NCBI GenBank assembly: GCA_016784355.1
Contig: JADHUV010000030.1
Coordinates: 1 to 33,134 of the forward strand
Direction: 5' to 3'
DNA from: Nitrospira sp.
GTDB taxonomy: Bacteria; Nitrospirota; Thermodesulfovibrionia; UBA6902
Length of the DNA: 33,134 nt
In this document: positions 25,839 through 33,134 of the stretch, one piece after another
How the letters are laid out: each line of letters begins with the position of its first letter
Numbering within the stretch: position 1 is the first letter of the stretch
Program-made: the position numbers and the translations under genes
The notes under the pieces: generated by a model
The model's database searches: none
What the model was told of the DNA's origin: nothing
Seen by the model: the letters and a program-made list of their open reading frames with translations, nothing else

Positions 25839-26033
25839 TCCCGAAATTCCTGAATTGTTTCTAAATAGTTCAATGTTGTTGCAAATACTATAAATTACAA
25901 TAAATCAACCATATAAGATGCTTTATATATAATTGATATTAAGTTTTATTCAAGATGATGAGAGATGTTTACAGTGTTTAAGTAATATTGAATAGATTAA
26001 TGTTAAGGTAATATTAATATTGGTCCGTTAATA

Positions 26034-26801
26034 TCAATACGTAATACTTTCAAGAAATAACCCGCTGGACGGTGCTGTTACTCCTGCCTCCTGTCTGTCT
26101 CGTGCTTGCAGTATATCGATGATCCTTTCCGGTGGGTACTTTCCATTGCCTACTGCTGCGAGGGTGCCGACTATATTTCTGACCATATGGCGAAGAAAGG
26201 CATCAGCTGTTATACGGATACTTATAAGGGGAATATTGAAAGTGAATCCCAAGAATTCGGTTGCCGGCATTTCTTTTATATTAATTTCTTTGATTTTGCG
26301 TATCGCATGCTTAGCGCCGCATCCCGCGGCCTGAAAGGAGGTGAAGTCATGCTTGCCTATAAGATATTCGGCTGCCTGCTGCATTGGTTCTATATTGATA
26401 CTATACGGTGCGCTCCAGGTGTAATCACTGAGAAATGCTGAGTTTGTATCCCGTTTGCAGATATAGTAGCAATAGGTCTTCTCTTTGGCATGAAAGCGCG
26501 GGCTGAATCCCGGCTTTGTTTCTTCCGCAGCAACGATTCTGATATCTGCAGGAAGGTTGGCATTTAATGCCCTGATAAATACATCCGGTGCATGTAAGGC
26601 TGCGGTCTTAAATGCTGCGACCTGTGCAAGGGCGTGTACTCCGGCATCTGTTCTGCCGGCCCCGTATATCCTGCTGTGGGCGCCGGTCATTTTTTTTATT
26701 GCCTTTTCCAGCTCTCCCTGTACCGTCCTGCCGCTTGCCTGCAGTTGCCAGCCTGAGTAGTGGGTGCCCTGGTAGGTTATAGTAAGTTTGATCTGACGCA
26801 T
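26034..26801 (-). CDS. truA: tRNA pseudouridine(38-40) synthase
   Basis: Modifies uridines 38-40 in the anticodon stem-loop of tRNAs. The 255-residue length matches bacterial TruA. Motifs: LTITYQGTHYSGWQLQ at the N terminus, the catalytic Asp52 in GAGRTDAGVHALAQVAAF, RFHAKEKTYCYYI, GKHDFTSFQAAGC, and FLRHMVRNIVGTLAAVGNGK near the C terminus. It is the last gene of the site-2 protease-trpS-truA run, 12 bases after trpS. Downstream (25839-26033) is a 195-base AT-rich convergent gap with an imperfect hairpin around AATATTAATATT near 26010; I see no gene there. Confidence 0.96.
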   Translation of the reverse strand: MRQIKLTITYQGTHYSGWQLQASGRTVQGELEKAIKKMTGAHSRIYGAGRTDAGVHALAQVAAFKTAALHAPDVFIRALNANLPADIRIVAAEETKPGFSPRFHAKEKTYCYYICKRDTNSAFLSDYTWSAPYSINIEPMQQAAEYLIGKHDFTSFQAAGCGAKHAIRKIKEINIKEMPATEFLGFTFNIPLISIRITADAFLRHMVRNIVGTLAAVGNGKYPPERIIDILQARDRQEAGVTAPSSGLFLESITY

Positions 26802-26813
26802 CTGCCTCAGGAG

Positions 26814-27800
26814 TTACTTAAGATTCATGGCTTCGCGAACTTTCTCCATGGTCTCTATAGCGGTCTTCCGTGCTTTTTTAGAGCCTGTATGCAGGATATC
26901 CTTTATAAGGTCAGGCTTCTGCATGTATTCAGCGCGTTTTTCCCAGAGAGGTTCTAAAACAGTAAAGACATTTTTTATGAGAATCTTTTTACAGTCAAGA
27001 CAGCCTATTCCTGCAGTAGTGCAGCCCTTTACGATCTCGCTTCTCTCTTCCTCTGAGGAAAATATTTTGTGCAGCTGAAACACTGGCGAAAGCTCAGGAT
27101 CACCCGGGTCGGTGCGTCTTACTCTCTGGGTATCCGTGGTCATTGTCCTGATTTTTTTATCGACCTCTTCAGGCGTATCCGCAAGAAATATGCAGTTGCC
27201 GTAGGTCTTGCTCATCTTACGGCCGTCTACTCCAGGGACCTTGGGATTTTCAGTCAGCAGCCCCTCTGGCTCGGGAAATATCTCGCCATAGAAATTGTTG
27301 AAGCGCCTGCCTATCTCACGGGTAATCTCAAGGTGAGGCAGCTGGTCTATCCCGACCGGTACATAGTTAGCCCTGTACATTAATATATCAGCGGTCTGAA
27401 GAAGGGGATAGCCAAGGAAACCGTACGTACTTAAGTCTTTGTCCTTAACCTCAAGCTGTTTATCTTTGTAACTAGGTACCCGTTCCAGCCAGCTTAGCGG
27501 AGTGATCATAGAAAGCAGCACCTGTAGTTCCCCGTGCTCCGGAACCAGTGATTGCAGAAACAGTGTGGCCTTTTCGGGATCCAGTCCGGCAGCCAGACAA
27601 TTGACAACAACATCTCGGACATATTCCTGCAGCTGAGATGTATCCGCATATTGTGAGGTCAGGGCATGCCAGTCCGCCACGAAATAGTAACATTCATAAT
27701 CTTCCTGCAGCCTGACCCAGTTCTGCAGGGCTCCGACATAGTTTCCGATATGCAGTTTACCGCTTGGCTGAATTCCGCTAAGTACTGTTTTTTTCGACAA
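26814..27800 (-). CDS. trpS: Tryptophanyl-tRNA synthetase
   Basis: Class I aminoacyl-tRNA synthetase that charges tRNA-Trp. The product of 328 residues has the short bacterial form. The nucleotide-binding HIGH-type motif is SGIQPSGKLHIGNYVGAL (HIGN at residues 17-20), and the second signature is KMSKTYGN near residue 195. Also typical are FVADWHALTSQY, PLLQTADILMYRANYVPVG and DQLPHLEITREIGRRFN. The C-terminal helical part includes GIGCLDCKKILIKN. It lies 16 bases after the site-2 protease gene and 12 before truA, forming one transcript. Confidence 0.97.
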   Translation of the reverse strand: MSKKTVLSGIQPSGKLHIGNYVGALQNWVRLQEDYECYYFVADWHALTSQYADTSQLQEYVRDVVVNCLAAGLDPEKATLFLQSLVPEHGELQVLLSMITPLSWLERVPSYKDKQLEVKDKDLSTYGFLGYPLLQTADILMYRANYVPVGIDQLPHLEITREIGRRFNNFYGEIFPEPEGLLTENPKVPGVDGRKMSKTYGNCIFLADTPEEVDKKIRTMTTDTQRVRRTDPGDPELSPVFQLHKIFSSEEERSEIVKGCTTAGIGCLDCKKILIKNVFTVLEPLWEKRAEYMQKPDLIKDILHTGSKKARKTAIETMEKVREAMNLK

Positions 27801-27816
27801 TGTAATGACTCCTTAA

Positions 27817-28503
27817 TTAGTAGGGGAAAATTTTATCATAAAAAGGAATGAATTCTTTTAGGAGAAGATATAACGGTATGATGAAGTATTTAGCTATACC
27901 CGTCAAAATCAGGGCATACAGAATATAAAGACCGTACGGCTCTATTTTACTGTATGCGACAGACTGTTTGTGCGGAAGCAGGCCTTCCAGAACCCTTCCG
28001 CCGTCAAGCGGCAGTATGGGTATTAGATTCAGAGCAGCAAGAAACAGGTTTATCTGTATGCTTATCTGAAGCATTTGTGCAAGTGGAGTAAAGAAGGCAT
28101 TTGCCAGGTCACCTTGCAGCAGGTTTGAAAGTGGAAAAATAATCAATGCCAAAACAATCGAGCTGATCATTGCCAGGACTATATTAGTTATAGGACCTGC
28201 CGCAGAGGAGATTGCCATTCCCTTTCTGGGGTTGCTGAAATTTGAGGGGTTTATGGGTACCGGTTTTGCATATCCAAATATGATTCCCCCAAGCATTGTA
28301 AGGATTAGAGGCAGAAGTACTGTGCCAATCGGATCAATATGCTTGATCGGATTCAGCGTTAGTCTCCCCATGAGTCTTGCCGTAGGGTCGCCGAGCCTGT
28401 TGGCCACATAACCATGAGATACTTCATGAAGAGTGATGGCCATAACAAGAGGCGGTATTGAGACAATTAGTTTTTGTATAGTGCTTGCATCCATAATAAA
28501 CAT
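27817..28503 (-). CDS. Site-2 protease-type membrane metalloprotease (M50 family)
   Basis: Polytopic membrane zinc protease of 228 residues without a PDZ domain. The zinc motif HExxH is in MAITLHEVSHGYVANRLGD (residues about 22-40) and the third ligand motif in NLIPILPLDGGRVLEGLLP (about 163-181). Hydrophobic segments alternate through the protein (TVLLPLILTMLGGIIFGYA, NIVLAMISSIVLALIIF, LYILYALILTGIAKYFIIP). Such short M50 proteins are common and placed next to trpS in several lineages; substrates are unknown. The ATG at 28503 has AAGG nine bases upstream; an ATG at 28494 is also possible. It leads the trpS-truA operon and diverges from pckG. Confidence 0.92.
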   Translation of the reverse strand: MFIMDASTIQKLIVSIPPLVMAITLHEVSHGYVANRLGDPTARLMGRLTLNPIKHIDPIGTVLLPLILTMLGGIIFGYAKPVPINPSNFSNPRKGMAISSAAGPITNIVLAMISSIVLALIIFPLSNLLQGDLANAFFTPLAQMLQISIQINLFLAALNLIPILPLDGGRVLEGLLPHKQSVAYSKIEPYGLYILYALILTGIAKYFIIPLYLLLKEFIPFYDKIFPY

Positions 28504-28696
28504 GATATTGTACCTTAATTTTGTTTAATATTGCAGACAGCGGAGGTCAGACTGGATAGACTGGAACTTTCAGGTCAGTAATATTATAATGTTTGCATAA
28601 GGGGGCAAATAATATCTGAAATGATGCTTATTTGTCCATGAAGATAGTAATTCGGTTAGATAGACTGATAATGAAAAATATTAAGAGGGATTAAAT

Positions 28697-30484
28697 ATGA
28701 ATGTTACAGTGAATAACGCCAAGCTAAACAGTTGGATTAAAGAAGTTTCCGCCTTATGTCAGCCTGAGGATATTTATATTTGTGACGGCTCTAAAGAAGA
28801 GTATGACCGCCTGATGGGAATAATGCTTGCAAACGGCAGCGCTCTTCCATTGGCAAATCGCCCTAATAGTTTTCACTTCAGGTCTGATCCCAGTGATGTT
28901 GCAAGGGTCGAGGACCGTACTTATATCAGTACCACATCTCAGGATGATGCCGGCCCGACTAATAACTGGATGACACCTGATGAGCTGAAAAATATCATGA
29001 AAGGATTTTACAAAGGCTGCATGAAGGGCCGTGTGATGTATGTAATACCTTTTTCTATGGGCCCGATTGGTTCCCCGATATCGAAAATTGGTATTGAAAT
29101 TTCTGACAGTCCTTATGTTGTTGTCAATATGCATATTATGACAAGGATGAGTCCCAGAGTCCTTGAGCTTCTTGGCAGTGACGGAGATTTTATTCCGTGC
29201 CTGCATTCCATCGGGGCTCCTTTGCAGGAGGGGCAGAAGGATGTGAAATGGCCCTGTGCGCCGATTGAAGACAAGTATATCAGTCACTTTCCTGAAGAAA
29301 ATCTTATCTGGTCCTATGGTTCCGGTTATGGTGGAAATGCCTTACTCGGTAAAAAATGTCTTGCCTTGAGAATTGCTTCTGCCATTGCACGAAGGGAAGG
29401 CTGGATGGCTGAGCATATGCTTATCCTGAGGCTTACCAATCCTGAGGGCAAGCAATATCACATAGCTGCCGCATTTCCCTCGGCCTGCGGAAAGACTAAT
29501 CTTGCAATGATGCAGCCCTCTATACCCGGATGGAAATGCGAGTGTGTAGGTGATGATATAGCATGGATGAAGATCGGTCCGGACGGCAGGCTTTATGCCA
29601 TTAATCCTGAAAACGGTTTCTTCGGTGTTGCGCCCGGCACGTCTTATGAAACTAATCCAATGGCAATGGATTCTATAAAGGAAAATTCAATATTTACCAA
29701 TTGTGCAATTACTGATGCTGGTGAGGTCTGGTGGGAAGGCATGGATGGTGAGCCTCCTGTGCACGCGATTGACTGGAAGGAAAAGGACTGGACCCTCGCA
29801 AGCACAACGGATGCAGCACATCCCAATGCACGTTTCACGGCACCGGCATCTCAGTGTCCCGTGATATGTGATGATTGGGAAAAACCCGAGGGCGTGCCTA
29901 TTGATATTTTTATATTCGGCGGTAGAAGAAGCACTGTAGTCCCGCTCGTAAGTGAGGCCTTAAGCTGGGACCATGGTGTTTTCCTGGGTTCTACTGCGGC
30001 ATCTGAAACTACAGCTGCCAATATTGGCTCGGTTGGAAATCTCAGGCGCGACCCCTTTGCGATGAAGCCCTTCTGCGGCTATAACATGGGTGACTATTTT
30101 CAGCATTGGCTGGATATGGGTGATAAGCTTGCAGATAAGGCCCCTAAAATGTTTTATGTGAACTGGTTTAGAAAGGATTCTGACGGCAAGTTTCTCTGGC
30201 CTGGCTTCAGTGATAACAGCCGTATCTTAAAATGGATGTGTGAGCGTGTTGACGGGACAGCCGCTGCTGTAGAAACCCCGATAGGGATACTGCCGCAGGA
30301 AGATGGTCTTGATACTGATGGGCTTGATCTCTCCTCTGATGATATGAAGGAACTGCTGCGTGTGGATACGGATGCCTGGAGGCAGGAGCTTCCTGATATA
30401 GAAAAGCACTTTGCTATTTTTGGAGACCGTCTTCCCGAAAGACTCAGGGTTCAGCTGCAGGAGTTTAAGAACCGGCTGGGTTAA
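28697..30484 (+). CDS. pckG: Phosphoenolpyruvate carboxykinase (GTP)
   Basis: GTP-dependent interconversion of oxaloacetate and phosphoenolpyruvate, the entry to gluconeogenesis or, in reverse, an anaplerotic step. The 595-residue length is right for the GTP type and too long for the ATP type. Motifs in order: [37 protein letters not shown] (substrate region), the phosphate loop [14 protein letters not shown] with its reactive Cys at about residue 263, the metal-binding [24 protein letters not shown], and the guanine-binding region [18 protein letters not shown], followed by [21 protein letters not shown] precedes the ATG. A TATAAT at 28585-28590 in the 193-base divergent gap may be its -10, but the -35 is poor. 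Confidence 0.97.
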   Translation: MNVTVNNAKLNSWIKEVSALCQPEDIYICDGSKEEYDRLMGIMLANGSALPLANRPNSFHFRSDPSDVARVEDRTYISTTSQDDAGPTNNWMTPDELKNIMKGFYKGCMKGRVMYVIPFSMGPIGSPISKIGIEISDSPYVVVNMHIMTRMSPRVLELLGSDGDFIPCLHSIGAPLQEGQKDVKWPCAPIEDKYISHFPEENLIWSYGSGYGGNALLGKKCLALRIASAIARREGWMAEHMLILRLTNPEGKQYHIAAAFPSACGKTNLAMMQPSIPGWKCECVGDDIAWMKIGPDGRLYAINPENGFFGVAPGTSYETNPMAMDSIKENSIFTNCAITDAGEVWWEGMDGEPPVHAIDWKEKDWTLASTTDAAHPNARFTAPASQCPVICDDWEKPEGVPIDIFIFGGRRSTVVPLVSEALSWDHGVFLGSTAASETTAANIGSVGNLRRDPFAMKPFCGYNMGDYFQHWLDMGDKLADKAPKMFYVNWFRKDSDGKFLWPGFSDNSRILKWMCERVDGTAAAVETPIGILPQEDGLDTDGLDLSSDDMKELLRVDTDAWRQELPDIEKHFAIFGDRLPERLRVQLQEFKNRLG

Positions 30485-30505
30485 TGTATAAAGAAGGGCG
30501 GGCTC

Positions 30506-30532
30506 GCGGTCATTGGCAGGCCGCAGGTTTTT
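30506..30532 (+). terminator. Possible terminator after pckG
   Basis: GCGG (30506-30509) can pair with CCGC (30521-30524), followed by TTTTT at 30528-30532, about 20 bases past the pckG stop. The stem is short with an 11-base loop, so the call is weak. Confidence 0.35.
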
Positions 30533-30635
30533 CTTCATTAAAGAAGACGAGTATCTTTACTGTTTGTCCGTAGTTAGTGTAAAGTATATGCTTCTCAAAG
30601 AAATAGTAATTGATATACGAAAGGACGGGATAGAC

Positions 30636-30803
30636 ATGAAGTGTCGTAGTTGTGAAGGCAAGCTGAAGCTTGTAATTGGTTGAAAAAGCGTAGAATTACG
30701 CTGTCTGGAGTGCAGCAAGAGCTATTCTGTAGAAGAGTATATGGATGAGATGGATGCAAGTTCCTGGGAGAAACTCTCCCATAGATCCTGTAACAGAGCA
30801 TAG
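30636..30803 (+). CDS. Small two-CxxC zinc-ribbon-like protein with in-frame TGA: probable selenoprotein (or nonsense pseudogene)
   Basis: A 55-residue reading frame, broken only by TGA at codon 16 (30681-30683) and ending in TAG. AAGGA (30621-30625) lies 10 bases before the ATG as a ribosome-binding site. Before the TGA it reads MKCRSCEGKLKLVIG; after it KSVELRCLECSKSYSVEEY, then SWEKLSHRSCNRA at the end. Both halves carry a CxxC (Cys3/Cys6 and Cys23/Cys26), the spacing of a small zinc ribbon, and the frame continues without a shift or another stop. TGA is an ordinary stop in neighbouring genes (for example argC), so selenocysteine insertion is the natural explanation if the gene is alive. 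I recall a family named as dual-CXXC-motif small (seleno)protein in related bacteria but cannot verify it here. A point mutation of Gly (GGA to TGA) or a base error would give the same picture. It stands alone between pckG and rplM; function unknown, possibly redox or metal binding. Confidence 0.65.
30681..30729 (+). promoter_or_regulatory. Possible SECIS-like stem-loop directly after the in-frame TGA
   Basis: Downstream of the TGA, GCTG (30700-30703) can pair with CAGC (30713-30716) around a loop containing GGA, and TAGAAT (30691-30696) can pair with ATTCTG (30724-30729) as a lower stem. The apical loop is at the 16-37 base distance usual for bacterial SECIS elements. A competing hairpin GCGTA/TACGC (30688-30701) is locally stronger. 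Fold analysis is needed to choose. Confidence 0.3.
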
Positions 30804-30820
30804 TTAATTATAGATAGACA

Positions 30821-30850
30821 TTGACAATTTTATGTCTTTTCAAGTAAGAT
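30821..30850 (+). promoter_or_regulatory. Sigma-70-like promoter for rplM-rpsI
   Basis: A perfect TTGACA (30821-30826) is followed after 18 bases by TAAGAT (30845-30850). Transcription would begin around 30857, giving a short leader of about 30 bases that carries the GGCGGAG ribosome-binding site for rplM. It starts beyond the small two-CxxC gene, so that gene is transcribed separately. Confidence 0.6.
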
Positions 30851-30887
30851 TCAATGTTTTTAAAATGATTTAAGGCGGAGATATATA

Positions 30888-31325
30888 ATGAAGACATTAT
30901 TTGCAAAGAAAACAGATGTAGATAGAAAATGGTATGTTGTGGATGCTGATGACCAGGTTCTCGGCAGACTTGCATCACAGGTTGCGACCGTATTGAGGGG
31001 CAAGCACAAGGCAACGTTTACTCCTCATACAGATACAGGCGATTTTATAGTCATTGTAAACGCAGGCAGGGTGAGGTTGACGGGCAATAAAATGCAGCAG
31101 AAGGCCTACTATCATCACACCGGGTATCCGGGCGGCATCAGGAAGGAAATGGTCAAGGATATCTTGAAAGATAAGCCGGAGAGAGTTATTGAGTCTGCGG
31201 TACGCGGTATGCTTCCAAAGAATAAACTTGGAAGGCAGCTGTTTAGCAAGCTGAAGGTCTATGGCGGCCCTGATCATCCGCACCAGTCGCAGAACCCTGA
31301 AAAACTGATTCTAACAAAAAGTTAA
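30888..31325 (+). CDS. rplM: Ribosomal protein L13
   Basis: Large-subunit ribosomal protein, 145 residues, an early assembly protein binding 23S rRNA. Recognisable blocks are [91 protein letters not shown] and the ending [24 protein letters not shown] precedes the ATG. It is followed by rpsI after 12 bases, the near-universal bacterial pairing. The short leader leaves little room for a large autoregulatory RNA structure. Confidence 0.98.
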   Translation: MKTLFAKKTDVDRKWYVVDADDQVLGRLASQVATVLRGKHKATFTPHTDTGDFIVIVNAGRVRLTGNKMQQKAYYHHTGYPGGIRKEMVKDILKDKPERVIESAVRGMLPKNKLGRQLFSKLKVYGGPDHPHQSQNPEKLILTKS

Positions 31326-31337
31326 GGAGCCGTTAAT

Positions 31338-31730
31338 ATGGTAGATATAGAATACAATGCAACCGGCAGGAGGAAATCCTCCATCGCTCAGGTTTTTATG
31401 AAGCCGGGAACAGGCACTATAGTAGTTAATAAAAAACCTCTAGATGTGTACTTCCCCTACGATACAATGAAGATGATTATAGAGCAGCCTCTTAATGTTG
31501 TAGCTGTTATGGGTAAGTACGATATCAATATCAGGGTAAAGGGCGGCGGTATAACCGGACAGGCCGGTGCCATAAGGCACGGTATATCCAGGGCTCTGCT
31601 TTTGATTGATGCTGACTATAGAGGAAAGCTGAAAAAAGAGGGATTTCTAACAAGAGATCCTCGTACTGTTGAGCGTAAAAAATACGGTCAGAAGGGCGCA
31701 AGAGCGCGTTTCCAGTTCTCAAAGAGATAA
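31338..31730 (+). CDS. rpsI: Ribosomal protein S9
   Basis: Small-subunit ribosomal protein, 130 residues, whose C-terminal tail reaches the P-site tRNA. Motifs: [54 protein letters not shown], and the basic ending [20 protein letters not shown] with the conserved terminal Lys-Arg. AAGGAG lies upstream of the ATG. A strong intrinsic terminator follows, closing the two-gene operon. Confidence 0.98.
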   Translation: MVDIEYNATGRRKSSIAQVFMKPGTGTIVVNKKPLDVYFPYDTMKMIIEQPLNVVAVMGKYDINIRVKGGGITGQAGAIRHGISRALLLIDADYRGKLKKEGFLTRDPRTVERKKYGQKGARARFQFSKR

Positions 31731-31737
31731 AATTTTT

Positions 31738-31771
31738 CCTGGGTGCCTGGTTTTCAGGCACCTCAGGTTTT
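31738..31771 (+). terminator. Rho-independent terminator after rpsI
   Basis: GGTGCCTG (31742-31749) pairs perfectly with CAGGCACC (31755-31762) around GTTTT; CCTG (31738-31741) and CAGG (31764-31767) extend the stem across a one-base bulge. TTTT follows at 31768-31771. It lies 8 bases after the rpsI stop. A and T-rich sequence on the left side might also allow weak termination from the other direction. Confidence 0.85.
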
Positions 31772-31853
31772 CACTCTAAATTTAACAATTTGACCTGCTG
31801 ACAGGTGTATAAATGTTAATACTTCAGAATCATACCTTCAATTATTACAATCT

Positions 31854-32900
31854 ATGTTAAAAGTAGCTGTATTAGGTGGAAGCGGATATACCGGATGTGA
31901 ACTGTTGAGGCTTTTGCTGGCCCATCCGGAAGTTCAAGTCACTGCTATAACCTCAGAGCGATCAGCCGGTATGTATGTATCGGATGTCTTCCATAGTATT
32001 AGAAATACCGACCTTAAGTTTGAGGCCATGGATGTAAAAAAACTCGCTAAAAAAGCAGACCTTTTTTTCCTCTGCCTGCCTCATAAGGCTTCGCAGGAAA
32101 CCGTTGCTTTTTTGTACAACTCTGGTAAAAAGGTTATTGATCTTTCTGCCGATTTCAGACTGAAGAGTGCCATGGTATATCATGAATGGTACAACACAAA
32201 GCATATGTTTGCCCCACTGCTTAAAAAGGCGGTTTACGGCCTTCCAGAGCTCAACAGAAACAAGATTAGAAAGGCTGATATTGTAGCTAATCCCGGATGT
32301 TATCCGACCAGTGCTATACTGGCACTTGCTCCGATAGTTGGCAGTGCAATGGCTGATTCCAGTTCGATCATTATCGATTCTAAATCCGGCACCTCAGGGG
32401 CTGGCAGAGGTCCGGCGCAGCCTTTTATGTTCTGTGAGGTCAATGATTCGGTCAAGGCTTATTCTGTGACCGTGCACCGGCATACTCCCGAGATTGAGCA
32501 GGAGCTTGGAACCTTAGCCAAAAAAGACGTAAAGCTCATATTTACCCCACATCTTATTCCAATGGATCGCGGAATCCTTACTACCGCATATATACGGCTC
32601 AAGAAGAAGACAAATATTTCTGCGCTCCGAAAAATATATGATGACTTTTACGCTGATGAACCTTTTGTACGGGTCATGAAAGATGGTGTCTATCCATCCA
32701 CAAAGGGCGTAAGGGGCAGCAACCACTGTGATTTATCTATCTTTCTTGATAGCAGGGCTGATAAAGGTCAGATGCTCATAATCGTCAGTGCTATTGATAA
32801 TCTGCTTAAGGGTTCCTCTGGTCAGGCCGTGCATAATATGAATATTATGTATGGTTTTCAGGAAAATTCAGGATTGACCCTGGCTCCCCATTTTCCTTGA
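31854..32900 (+). CDS. argC: N-acetyl-gamma-glutamyl-phosphate reductase
   Basis: Third step of arginine synthesis: NADPH-dependent reduction of N-acetylglutamyl phosphate to the semialdehyde. The product has 348 residues. The cofactor motif VAVLGGSGYTGCELLRLL begins at residue 4. The catalytic Cys149 lies in IVANPGCYPTSAILAL, and the active-site His in VTVHRHTPEIEQEL. Other family blocks are FFLCLPHKASQE, VIDLSADFRL, DSKSGTSGAGRGP, FTPHLIPMDRGILTT and DNLLKGSSGQAVHNMN. No strong ribosome-binding site is visible before the ATG. Its TGA stop shares one base with the argJ start, so the two arginine genes are coupled. Confidence 0.96.
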   Translation: MLKVAVLGGSGYTGCELLRLLLAHPEVQVTAITSERSAGMYVSDVFHSIRNTDLKFEAMDVKKLAKKADLFFLCLPHKASQETVAFLYNSGKKVIDLSADFRLKSAMVYHEWYNTKHMFAPLLKKAVYGLPELNRNKIRKADIVANPGCYPTSAILALAPIVGSAMADSSSIIIDSKSGTSGAGRGPAQPFMFCEVNDSVKAYSVTVHRHTPEIEQELGTLAKKDVKLIFTPHLIPMDRGILTTAYIRLKKKTNISALRKIYDDFYADEPFVRVMKDGVYPSTKGVRGSNHCDLSIFLDSRADKGQMLIIVSAIDNLLKGSSGQAVHNMNIMYGFQENSGLTLAPHFP

Positions 32901-33134
32901 TGAAAAAAGATAAATCCTCAGGGCTTGTACCCGGCTTCAGTTTTTCCGGAGTCTCAGCGGGTATAAAGATTTCAGGAAATCCCGATCTTGCCCTGATATA
33001 TTCTGATTCACTCGCCGTTACCGCAGGGGTATTTACAACAAACAGTATCAAGGCAGCGCCGGTGAAGCTGGCAATGGAATCCATTCAGTCGGGCAAAGGC
33101 AGAGCCGTGCTTATAAACAGCGGTAATGCCAATG
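32900..33134 (+). CDS. argJ: Glutamate N-acetyltransferase / ArgJ, N-terminal part cut by window end
   Basis: The first 78 codons of a bifunctional-type ornithine acetyltransferase, running off the window. ArgJ recycles the acetyl group from N-acetylornithine to glutamate. The visible part has GFSFSGVSAGIKISGNPDLA, LAVTAGVFTTNSIKAAPVKL and GRAVLINSGNAN, all typical of the ArgJ N terminus; the autocatalytic Thr cleavage site would lie beyond the window. The ATG overlaps the argC stop by one base. With argC it indicates the cyclic acetyl-recycling form of the arginine pathway. Confidence 0.95.
   Translation, partial: MKKDKSSGLVPGFSFSGVSAGIKISGNPDLALIYSDSLAVTAGVFTTNSIKAAPVKLAMESIQSGKGRAVLINSGNAN

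Noticed and set aside
25839..26033. AT-rich convergent gap with palindromic AATATTAATATT
   Set aside because: The imperfect hairpin is explained by low sequence complexity; no T-run and no gene.
28754..29287. 177-codon minus-strand open frame
   Set aside because: It lies wholly inside pckG, whose protein is clearly conserved; the antisense product has no recognisable motif.
30636..30803. Idea that TGA is a sense codon throughout the genome
   Set aside because: TGA ends several well-defined genes in the window, for example argC and the first subunit gene.

Overview
The window is a contiguous piece of a bacterial chromosome with moderate, slightly AT-leaning base composition, dense gene packing, many short gene overlaps and several TTG starts. 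The organism looks Gram-negative: there is an outer-membrane usher, a periplasmic chaperone and a run of lipoproteins. The gene order (ilvB-ilvN-ilvC-psd-pssA-leuA, a site-2 protease followed by trpS and truA, rplM-rpsI-argC-argJ, a TatD/radical-SAM fusion and a GTP-type PEP carboxykinase) recalls Nitrospirota and deltaproteobacterial lineages (Desulfuromonadia-like). That placement is inference from gene content, not a phylogeny. I see no tRNA, rRNA, CRISPR array or insertion sequence.

Layout. (1) 76-6989, + strand: a Csu-type (archaic) chaperone-usher pilus locus with six small spore-coat-U-like subunits, an embedded FecR-domain protein, a PapD-like chaperone and an outer-membrane usher. 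(2) 7025-8577: a lone aldo/keto reductase on the minus strand, then an unrecognised small secreted protein. (3) 8774-13071, + strand: a signalling cassette of a metallo-beta-lactamase-fold hydrolase, a CHASE2 membrane adenylate/guanylate cyclase and a Crp/Fnr-family regulator. (4) 13190-15626, - strand: four consecutive lipoproteins (CsgG-like, a small unknown, DUF4810-like, DUF799-like), probably one envelope complex. (5) 15906-24260, - strand: a long operon for branched-chain amino acids (ilvD, ilvB, ilvN, ilvC, leuA) with the phosphatidylethanolamine genes psd and pssA inside and a small DUF465-like protein in front. (6) 24465-25838, + strand: the TatD/radical-SAM fusion. (7) 26034-28503, - strand: site-2 protease, trpS, truA. 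(8) 28697-33134, + strand: PEP carboxykinase, a very small two-CxxC gene interrupted by an in-frame TGA, rplM-rpsI, then argC and the start of argJ.

The observation most worth following is the gene at 30636-30803. It has a ribosome-binding site, CxxC motifs on both sides of the TGA, and an undisturbed frame after it. The best reading is a small selenoprotein, with a nonsense pseudogene as the alternative. Ordinary gene callers would miss it. Next in interest are the pilus locus with its unusual FecR partner and many subunits, and the hydrolase-cyclase-regulator cassette, whose regulator lacks the residues that normally hold cyclic nucleotide.
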